Below, in pieces: positions 6,630 through 12,509 of a DNA stretch of 12,509 bases. Below the pieces are notes generated by a model. That model searched no databases. It was not told the origin of the DNA and was given only the letters and a program-made list of their open reading frames with translations. The stretch is from contig DDXT01000070.1 of assembly GCA_002347755.1 (NCBI GenBank), forward strand, positions 1 through 12,509. Reading direction: 5' to 3'. The position numbers were made by a program, and so were the translations under genes. The stretch comes from Caryophanales bacterium UBA2253 (GTDB taxonomy: Bacteria; Bacillota_I; Bacilli_A; ML615J-28; CAG-698). Each line of letters opens with the position of its first letter. Position 1 is the first letter of the stretch.

Positions 6630-7139
6630 TTATTTAAATTGAACCGTTTCCGGAAGTTCTTTTCGCTGCTCGTGAGAAAGACTGGGAACAGAATCGGCGG
6701 CGATGTATCCGATGGAAATCAAGGCCACGGGGATAATGTCATCCGGAAGTTGCAAACTGTCTTTTAAAATGTCGTCATGAAAATTGACGACCCAACACGA
6801 TCCGAGCCCTTGTTCCAAGGCTTCAAACATGACATGGGTCCCGATTATGCCAACATCGACTTCACCGCTGTCATATCCGTCTTTTCTCTTCCAACTTTGG
6901 TTTTGATCATAAGCAATCACCAAAACCAACGGCGCGCCGAAACGGCCCCGAGTACATTGGTCTATCATGGCCAGAGCTTCTGGGCTTTGCATGACAAAGA
7001 TCTTCTGGGGTTGGTTATTGTGAGCGGTCGGGGCATTATTGGCCGCGGTCAAGATCTTATCGATCTTTTCTTTCTCGACGGCTTGTTCCGTAAATTTGCG
7101 AACCGAATATCGGGCTTTGGTCATTTTCAAAAAAGTCAT
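6630..7139 (-). CDS. Nitroreductase-family FMN-dependent oxidoreductase
   Basis: This compact 169-residue member of the nitroreductase superfamily would use FMN and NAD(P)H to reduce nitro groups, quinones or related substrates. Seen directly: the FMN-phosphate-binding start RYSVRKF (10-16), NNAPTAHNNQPQKIFV (34-49), a central DSGEVDVGIIGTHVMFEALEQG helix with the family pattern, GSCWVVNF, and the late IPVALISIGYI strand. It lacks the longer C-terminal extension of larger nitroreductases. AAGGAG seven bases upstream fixes the ATG at 7139. It lies 34 bases after the C69 gene and before the DUF5655 gene, so it is probably co-transcribed, though nothing ties it chemically to the sugar or peptide enzymes. 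The true substrate cannot be told. Confidence 0.9.
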   Translation of the reverse strand: MTFLKMTKARYSVRKFTEQAVEKEKIDKILTAANNAPTAHNNQPQKIFVMQSPEALAMIDQCTRGRFGAPLVLVIAYDQNQSWKRKDGYDSGEVDVGIIGTHVMFEALEQGLGSCWVVNFHDDILKDSLQLPDDIIPVALISIGYIAADSVPSLSHEQRKELPETVQFK

Positions 7140-7173
7140 GTCTTTTCTCCTTCTTTACTTGCAATTGGTATCA

Positions 7174-8442
7174 TTATTTGGAAATCCGATCGTTCAAGTC
7201 CTTTGAAAACACATTTTTTCCCAATTTTTCCGTCTTCTTTCTCCAAATTTTCGGAAGACCGGAAAAATCCTTCCGGATGCTTTCAATTTGATCCCGGTAT
7301 CCTTCAACGAATTCCTGTTCGGCTTGGGAAGCTCGTTTGGAAAAAGCCGCTAATGTCTTGAGGTTGGGGTTTTGCGAATACAGTTTGGCTTCCTCATCGA
7401 TCAGTTGGTTTTGCAAGGCTTGAAGCTGCTTTTGATATTCGTCAACATTGATGAGTTTCGCATAAATGGCCCTGACCAAGTATTCCCGGTCGAGCCAATA
7501 AGCGAGACTTTCGCTTTCATTGGTGAAGACCGGGGCAACGGTTTCCCCAAAAAAGGTCGATTTATAAACCGAAAGGCAGGGCGTGCCGCAACCGGTCAGC
7601 CAAATCGTGGCATGGTTCTTCCGCTGTTCCACGATCATGCTTCCGGTCGTGTGATCGCCGATCAGGCTTTGATGCATGCAGACGCTCCCGATGCTTCCTT
7701 TTTCGTATAGTTTTAACGCATCTTTCGGATCGTGACTTCTAAGCAGATCCATGATGGATGAAATTGATGTCCCCTCATTATTCAGGTTCGAAAAAACACA
7801 GTTCTGGCGGTGCTTGGAGCGCGAGAAAAAAGTGAAAATTGGTTCGGTTTGGCGCTTGGCAAAATCCTTGATCAAAGCTGATCCGTCCAAGTTGTTGGAA
7901 TGTAAAGTGAGACGGTTGGAAATGTTTCCGTAGTCTTCAATTGGTTTCATGGTCCAGGTCTTTCCAGCCGTTTCCAAGATGAAGGCGGTCTTTGCATCAC
8001 CGATCAAAAAGGAGTTGTCATAGTAAAAAGGTTTATCAAACCCGCAGTTTCCGCCTTGGCCGTAGGTTTCTAACAAAGACACCAGAATGTCAAGGGCTTC
8101 TTTGGCGTCCCCGGCTCGTTCCAAAGCCAGTCTCAGCATGTCCATTCCGATCAACCGGTTTTCTTTCTTGCCAGAGGATTTTGTGAAAACGGCTTCGTTG
8201 CCGATGACAACGCCACCATCGTTGATTCCCATTTCCGCCCCCCACATCCAACTTGGTTTAACCAAAAGGACGGCGCGGGTTTTGGGGACTTGAGCAACGG
8301 TTATATAAGTGCAGGCAACCGTTTTTTCATTATGGAAGGTTTCGGGAATGAAAATCGTCAAATTGGGTTCATTGGCGCTGCGGTCACTGTTTTTTCCAAA
8401 GAAAAACCCTTCGCTCGTTTTTTTATATAATGTGTCGCACAT
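7174..8442 (-). CDS. C69-family / secernin-like Ntn-hydrolase (dipeptidase or amidase)
   Basis: The protein starts MCDT, so removal of Met would expose Cys2 as the N-terminal nucleophile typical of C69 peptidases and secernins. Further landmarks are FGKNSDRSANEPN (15-27) and WMWGAEMGINDGGVVIGNEA (65-84), both conserved in the secernin/dipeptidase group. At 422 residues its length is normal. There is no signal peptide, so it acts in the cytoplasm, most likely on dipeptides or other small amides. GAGGAG lies six bases before the ATG at 8442, and a start at this exact codon is needed for the Cys2 nucleophile. It sits 46 bases after the GH9 gene and 34 before the nitroreductase gene, consistent with one transcript. 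The exact substrate is unknown; other linear-amide hydrolases of the clan look similar. Confidence 0.9.
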   Translation of the reverse strand: MCDTLYKKTSEGFFFGKNSDRSANEPNLTIFIPETFHNEKTVACTYITVAQVPKTRAVLLVKPSWMWGAEMGINDGGVVIGNEAVFTKSSGKKENRLIGMDMLRLALERAGDAKEALDILVSLLETYGQGGNCGFDKPFYYDNSFLIGDAKTAFILETAGKTWTMKPIEDYGNISNRLTLHSNNLDGSALIKDFAKRQTEPIFTFFSRSKHRQNCVFSNLNNEGTSISSIMDLLRSHDPKDALKLYEKGSIGSVCMHQSLIGDHTTGSMIVEQRKNHATIWLTGCGTPCLSVYKSTFFGETVAPVFTNESESLAYWLDREYLVRAIYAKLINVDEYQKQLQALQNQLIDEEAKLYSQNPNLKTLAAFSKRASQAEQEFVEGYRDQIESIRKDFSGLPKIWRKKTEKLGKNVFSKDLNDRISK

Positions 8443-8488
8443 CTATTTCTCCTCGCTTATTATTCTTAAAACTTTTCTAAAATAACTT

Positions 8489-10792
8489 CTATAATAAATC
8501 GGCCAGAACCCACAGGAATTTTCCGGTGGTATGTCCCCAAACTTCCTTGTAAACCGCATTATTTACGACTGGCCAAAACGGAGCGTCATCGTCATGCTTG
8601 GTTTCGATTCCCACTGGCAAGGCGCCCGGAAGTTGCGGCGAAAAAGCCACATAGAGCGGATGGTAATTATGGCCTTCGCCATACATCGTTGAGGATGCAA
8701 ACGGGTTTTTCCCCAAGATCCATTCCAATTGCCTAAAAGCGATCTGTTTCATCTTTTCATCTTCAAACAAGACCCCGATGCTGCTGACGGCTTTGGTTTT
8801 GCTTAAAAGAGTGGCATGAAAGCCCCGCCTTTGGATGGCGATCGGGAATCTTCTCAAGAACACTTCATCATCCAAGGCCATGCCGGTTTTGATTTGACGG
8901 TCGAGGTTGTTCTTCGCGATTTCGATCTGGGTTCGGTTTGGAATCGTAAAACGATCCAAGTTGATTTTCTGGCTTTCATAAACATGAGCGGGCAATAGTC
9001 CATACGGTGCGATCGTCTCGCTAGTGCTGAGAATGTATTCCTTGTATAAATCAAGACTTCGTCGCCATTGCCCCGCCTTGGCATGATCGGGTGCCAATTG
9101 GCATAGTTTGGCTAAAGCATGAACCGGGGATTGCTCATGGCCGCGATGTTCAAAGGTTAATAGCGTCTGATGAGTGGGATCCTCATAGAAAAATCCTCGC
9201 AAGGGCTTCTTCCAATTTGGATAATCAGCTTGTTGACAAGCGATTATTTCATCAGCGAATTTGATGGCTTTTTCCAAATAAGCTTGTTCATTGGTCAGTT
9301 CGTACAATTGGCTGGCGGCCAAAACCAGCGAGCCCGAAACCTGAGCCACCGGACCCTTTCCCCAGCGTTTGGTGAAAATCCCTTTTTCATATCCGTCATA
9401 ACCAAATCCAAAATCGGCTTTGGAAATTCTTAGGCACCACTTGGAAAAGACGGGGTCCGAATCTACGAACGCTTTGGAAACGGCTGATAAAGCCGCTGAA
9501 GCCAGAAAGTTCTCGAATGGGCCATTTTCAGCGACGCTCTTCAGCGAGTTTTCCGTTTCCGGTTTCAAGGTTTCCGCCGATTTGATTTGATTGCTGGTCC
9601 AAATTGAATAGAGGACGGCCAAAGACCGGAAGCCATCACCAAAATGGGTTTTTAAAAGCCAATTGGCTCCCCATTTGGCTTCATCCAAGACCAGATCAGC
9701 CAACTGTTTATCGCGGGATCGGACTTTTCCCCAAAGGTCAACCAGCGCATGCACCATTTCCGCCGTGCAAATTTCGTATTGCGAGACATCTCCGGCGTCA
9801 TGCCAGCCGCCATGGTCACTGATCAGCCGGCCATCCAGGGGATGAATGGTATGGTGAGTCAAGTGGCAAGGGCTGTGGACTCCTTGGACTTCGCACCCGC
9901 AGCGCAGGCTTTTTAAAAACTTCAGGCTTTGGAGAATGGCGTTTTTGAACGGGAATCCGCTGATTTCGAAAAGCGGAGTCAGGCGATCATCCGTTTTTAG
10001 ACGGTATTTTCCTTCAAGGTTAAATGAAGAAAAATCCAGAGAAAAGAATTTTCCGTAATCATTATTGATTTTTTGGCAATTCGAAGCGAAGACTTCTTTT
10101 CCTGACTCATTCAACAAAGCAAACTGCCCGGACCGAGAAACTCCGGTTATGGCGATTTTCTCTTGGTTCTTGCCATATCCGGAATGGCAGTAAGCGATCC
10201 GGTCTTGAAGATCCCAACCCAATTCATAGTCGGGTTCAACCGCCTCGATTTGAACATCACTAAAGAAGAATCTTACTTCCGGTTCGGCTTCCGGAGGGCA
10301 TCCCATCATCAGCGGTCCCATGGAGACCTTAGTGATTTTGTCCCTCGAAAATCCCGGCATTTCGAAAAACACGTGGTTCCAAACATTCGGGATCAGACTG
10401 GGGGCATGAGCCAAGGCTTGCCCGGCTTCATTCCAAACTGAAATATGAAAATAAAAATTCTGAAATCCAATCGATTCGGGATAAACCCAAACCGACAAGC
10501 GGTTGTATTCGCTCCAATTCTCGTTCTCAAAAGCAATCGAAAAGTTGCTGGATGGTCGCGGCCGAATGTCTTGAATGTCCGTATTGGCGGAAATAGCAAT
10601 GCTCATCGGCGATTTCCCGGGCATGGTCCGTTCATCCGAATAGTCAAATGTTCCCACGCCAAAAAACTTAGCGCTTCGCATTTTTTCACAATCATAGACG
10701 GTTTTGCTTTTCAGAACGGATTTCTTTTCCCATCTTTCTTCCGCGCTTTCGTTTTTTATCATATTGAAGTTTTCCAGGTTTTTTGTTTTCAT
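8489..10792 (-). CDS. Glycoside hydrolase family 9 enzyme, apparently cytoplasmic
   Basis: The 767-residue protein has three parts. Residues about 30-185 form a beta-rich region resembling a carbohydrate-binding sandwich. Residues about 195-280 look like the Ig-like domain that precedes the catalytic domain in CelD-type GH9 enzymes. The rest is an alpha-toroid-type catalytic domain. GGWHDAGDVSQY (328-339) carries the two family-9 aspartates, Asp332 and Asp335. The C-terminal block has LGKNPFASSTMYGEGHN and then YKEVWGHTTGKFLW, whose Glu750 is the likely general acid. GH9 enzymes invert beta-glucosidic bonds in cellulose-like chains or act as exo-glucosaminidases. No signal peptide or anchor is present, pointing to imported oligosaccharides. 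The ATG at 10792 has a weak ribosome site; Met11 (10762) is an alternative. It heads the operon. Confidence 0.88.
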   Translation of the reverse strand: MKTKNLENFNMIKNESAEERWEKKSVLKSKTVYDCEKMRSAKFFGVGTFDYSDERTMPGKSPMSIAISANTDIQDIRPRPSSNFSIAFENENWSEYNRLSVWVYPESIGFQNFYFHISVWNEAGQALAHAPSLIPNVWNHVFFEMPGFSRDKITKVSMGPLMMGCPPEAEPEVRFFFSDVQIEAVEPDYELGWDLQDRIAYCHSGYGKNQEKIAITGVSRSGQFALLNESGKEVFASNCQKINNDYGKFFSLDFSSFNLEGKYRLKTDDRLTPLFEISGFPFKNAILQSLKFLKSLRCGCEVQGVHSPCHLTHHTIHPLDGRLISDHGGWHDAGDVSQYEICTAEMVHALVDLWGKVRSRDKQLADLVLDEAKWGANWLLKTHFGDGFRSLAVLYSIWTSNQIKSAETLKPETENSLKSVAENGPFENFLASAALSAVSKAFVDSDPVFSKWCLRISKADFGFGYDGYEKGIFTKRWGKGPVAQVSGSLVLAASQLYELTNEQAYLEKAIKFADEIIACQQADYPNWKKPLRGFFYEDPTHQTLLTFEHRGHEQSPVHALAKLCQLAPDHAKAGQWRRSLDLYKEYILSTSETIAPYGLLPAHVYESQKINLDRFTIPNRTQIEIAKNNLDRQIKTGMALDDEVFLRRFPIAIQRRGFHATLLSKTKAVSSIGVLFEDEKMKQIAFRQLEWILGKNPFASSTMYGEGHNYHPLYVAFSPQLPGALPVGIETKHDDDAPFWPVVNNAVYKEVWGHTTGKFLWVLADLL

Positions 10793-10849
10793 TTTTGTTC
10801 TCGATTCTTTTCTTCAAGTTCTGTCTTTTCATTAATATGGGCTGCTTTC

Positions 10850-10878
10850 ATTATACTAAAATAAGTCGCTTTGGTAAA
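10850..10878 (-). promoter_or_regulatory. Promoter of the GH9-C69-nitroreductase-DUF5655 operon
   Basis: On the minus strand TTTACC (10873-10878) and a perfect TATAAT (10850-10855) are 17 bp apart. Transcription would start near 10843, giving a leader of about 50 bases before the ATG at 10792. No operator-like repeat stands out around it. Confidence 0.65.
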
Positions 10879-10902
10879 CCATTTATTGTGAAAACACCAA
10901 AT

Positions 10903-10933
10903 AAAAAGCCAGCGCATCCTTAGGGGGCTGGCT
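10903..10933 (-). terminator. Intrinsic terminator of the DUF1700-DUF4097 operon
   Basis: On the minus strand AGCCAGC (10933-10927) pairs with GCTGGCT (10913-10907) around a 13-base loop and is followed by five Us. A second, overlapping AGCCAGC copy (10937-10931) offers an alternative register. It lies about 20 bases after the DUF4097 stop and separates this operon from the GH9 promoter. Confidence 0.75.
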
Positions 10934-10954
10934 GGCTGTTCATAATCTTTTGGA

Positions 10955-11839
10955 TCATCCGATATTAATGGAAATGCTTCCGGTTGAAGTTTCGGCGATA
11001 ATGCTTTTTGATCCGGCGGGATTCAAAGTTTGGTCGCTGATCTCTACGCCTTGGAAAGTGATATCTCCCGTTGAAGTCGCAACTTGGACCCGGTAATCTT
11101 CTTCGACCCCAATGATATCCAGAATTATCGATCCGGTTGAGGAGGACGCGGAGATGTCATCACTGATGATGTCCGTCAGTTCTACCCCTCCAGTCGAGCA
11201 TGATGCCGAGATTTCCAAAGCGTTTACGGCATCCATAACCACATCTCCCGTCGAGGTTGAACCGTCAACTTTCAAAGACTGGCAATCAGAGATGGAAACT
11301 GATCCGGTTGAAGTCGATGCCAATATTGCGGTGCTGGCTTGGCAATTGGAAATGTGAATGCTTCCGGTCCCAGAAGATAAATCCAGTTCGGTAAGAGCTG
11401 AAAAATCGTTGATATCGATAGTTCCGGTGCCGGTAGATGCCACTATCGAACCTGCGAATTCCATTGGAAGTACGACTTCGATCAGCGAAACGGCTGGACT
11501 CTTATATCCCCAACGGAACGGACCGAACTTATAAACATTGTCCAGAATCAAAACCCCGTTCGTAATCGAAAAGTTAAAGTAATCATATTCGGCTTCATAA
11601 TAAGTAAGCTCGTAATTGGCATCTTCCGACCGACTGAGATGGATGCTGTGCGTTGATCCGCTAATCTCCACCTGATTGATAAATTCACTTCCGGTTTGGT
11701 TTTTCAGTTCATAATCGTCATCTTGGGAGAAAGCATCGACGATTTGGGTAAGATCGCCTTTGGCGGCGATGAAACCAACGGCGGTCATCGCTACCCCGAT
11801 GATCAAGATTATTGCTACAATTAATTTAATTGTTTTCAT
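10955..11839 (-). CDS. DUF4097-family beta-repeat protein with N-terminal membrane segment
   Basis: An N-terminal hydrophobic stretch (about residues 5-26, no lipobox) would hold this 294-residue protein in or across the membrane. From about residue 135 onward eight short repeats of 19-29 residues each carry (S/T)(S/G)TG followed by a hydrophobic-alternating strand such as SIHIS, SVSIS, DVVMD, SIILD, DITFQ and SISIN. This is the right-handed beta-solenoid style of DUF4097/DUF4098 'putative adhesin' proteins. Despite that label, in Firmicutes such genes usually sit beside PadR/DUF1700 genes and are thought to act in envelope-linked regulation. The start overlaps the DUF1700 gene by 14 bases, with GAGGT eight bases upstream inside that gene. 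This implies translational coupling. No enzymatic residues are evident. Confidence 0.85.
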   Translation of the reverse strand: MKTIKLIVAIILIIGVAMTAVGFIAAKGDLTQIVDAFSQDDDYELKNQTGSEFINQVEISGSTHSIHLSRSEDANYELTYYEAEYDYFNFSITNGVLILDNVYKFGPFRWGYKSPAVSLIEVVLPMEFAGSIVASTGTGTIDINDFSALTELDLSSGTGSIHISNCQASTAILASTSTGSVSISDCQSLKVDGSTSTGDVVMDAVNALEISASCSTGGVELTDIISDDISASSSTGSIILDIIGVEEDYRVQVATSTGDITFQGVEISDQTLNPAGSKSIIAETSTGSISINIG

Positions 11840-12419
11840 TTTTGTTTACCTCAGATTTATTCTTTATTTTTTTGGAAAAGAATTTGATGATGGTTTGAAG
11901 AGCGACTTTCCCGCCTTGAATGGTTAGAATGGCCAAATAACTAAGAATGGCGCAAGCGACCAAGGACATTCCTACCGCCATGACGATGATCGAAGCTTCC
12001 GTTCCTGACATGATCATGGAAATGACCATTGGAATCAAAGCCACCAGAATGGCTATTCCGCTTACCAGAAAGGAAATCAGCAGCGAGAATACCACCACGA
12101 CCAGAGAGAAAACCACCGCTGATAAGGCAATTCCGATGGGGATCAAGATCGGGGAAGCACAAATGCCCAAAATAATGAGAAAATTTTTGGCGGGGTTGCT
12201 GGTTTGGTTGTTGCTTCTGGTCAATACCAGGTCCGCCGATACTTTGTTGACGATGTGATTCATATCCCCAAAAGAAGCAATGGCATCTTCCTCGGTCAGT
12301 CCGTTTTCCTTCTTTTCTTCAATCAGTTCATCGTAGAAATCCATGATGGACTTTACTTCACTTTCATTAAAGGCCTTCAGCCGGCTTTTTAGACTATTTA
12401 AAAACTCAATCTTTTTCAT
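11826..12419 (-). CDS. DUF1700 (HAAS-domain) membrane protein
   Basis: The first 60 or so residues, with FLNSLKSRL, IMDFYDELIEEKKENGLTEE and DAIASFGDM, are the alpha-helical HAAS-type domain found at the start of DUF1700 proteins. About three to four hydrophobic segments follow (about residues 78-175), then a basic tail. At 197 residues the length is typical. These proteins are commonly encoded between a PadR-type repressor and a DUF4097 protein and are thought to relay membrane or envelope signals, although no biochemical role is settled. AGGGAG about eight bases upstream supports the ATG at 12419. The 3' end overlaps the DUF4097 gene by 14 bases, and the 5' end overlaps the apparent padR tail by 14 bases, so the three form a tight operon whose promoter is outside the window. 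Confidence 0.88.
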   Translation of the reverse strand: MKKIEFLNSLKSRLKAFNESEVKSIMDFYDELIEEKKENGLTEEDAIASFGDMNHIVNKVSADLVLTRSNNQTSNPAKNFLIILGICASPILIPIGIALSAVVFSLVVVVFSLLISFLVSGIAILVALIPMVISMIMSGTEASIIVMAVGMSLVACAILSYLAILTIQGGKVALQTIIKFFSKKIKNKSEVNKNENN

Positions 12420-12509
12420 GATGAAATCTCCCTCTTATGAATTGATAAACTTTGTTGACATCCTGCCACTCTTCCAGGAAATCTTGGGTCTGTCAAGAAT
12501 TCTGTTGAC
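12406..12509 (-). CDS. C-terminal end of a probable PadR-family regulator (partial, frame break)
   Basis: Minus-strand codons from 12492 to the TGA at 12406-12408 encode about 28 residues including DFLEEWQDVNKVYQFIRGRF, which resembles the last helix of PadR-type winged-helix regulators. The frame is closed upstream by TGA at 12493-12495, but the neighbouring frame reads VNRILD up to 12492. Adding one C at 12492 would join the two as RILDQTQDFLEEW, the expected strand-helix junction. Its stop overlaps the DUF1700 start, the usual arrangement for this gene set. Only about 100 bases are in the window, so the identity rests mainly on context, and the frame break may be real or an assembly error. 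Confidence 0.4.

Overview
The window looks like a chromosomal segment of a low-to-mid GC bacterium on the Firmicutes/Mollicutes side, possibly an Acholeplasma/Izemoplasma-like or Erysipelotrichia-like lineage. This is an inference from family content: an ArsR/ACR3/CadD metal cassette, a lipoprotein built of InlB-type B-repeats, a DUF1700/DUF4097 pair with a probable PadR partner, strong GGAGG-type ribosome binding sites, sigma-A-like promoters and T-rich intrinsic terminators. The standard bacterial code fits: TGG encodes Trp throughout and TAA, TAG and TGA all end genes. No rRNA, tRNA, CRISPR array, insertion sequence or phage gene was seen.

Layout, left to right. (1) 1-1380: a single plus-strand ATP-grasp ligase gene with its own promoter and a two-way terminator. 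(2) 1383-3540, minus strand: an arsenic/cadmium resistance operon read arsR -> acr3 -> cadD. Its promoter has a consensus-like -35 and -10, and a perfect 7-bp-arm inverted repeat covers the -35 box, a probable ArsR operator. (3) 3555-6016, minus: a lipoprotein gene of 11 InlB-type repeats, broken by four in-frame stops of all three kinds and one frameshift at an A7 run, so a decaying pseudogene unless the assembly is wrong. (4) 6089-6165: two terminator-like hairpins facing the plus strand although no plus-strand gene precedes them. (5) 6135-10878, minus: a probable four-gene operon read GH9 glycosidase (no signal peptide) -> C69/secernin-like Ntn-hydrolase -> small nitroreductase -> DUF5655 protein, with a good promoter before the GH9 gene. 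(6) 10903-12509, minus: end of a probable padR gene -> DUF1700 membrane protein -> DUF4097 repeat protein, closed by an intrinsic terminator.

How the genes work together. The ars operon is a self-contained sensor plus two exporters. The GH9 and C69 enzymes, both apparently cytoplasmic, suggest scavenging of imported oligosaccharides and peptides. The PadR/DUF1700/DUF4097 set resembles envelope-stress or membrane-associated regulatory modules of Firmicutes. No clearly new defence or mobile system is visible. The items most worth a second look are the broken repeat lipoprotein, the orphan plus-strand hairpins at 6089-6165, the secretion-less GH9 operon and the apparent frameshift in the padR tail.
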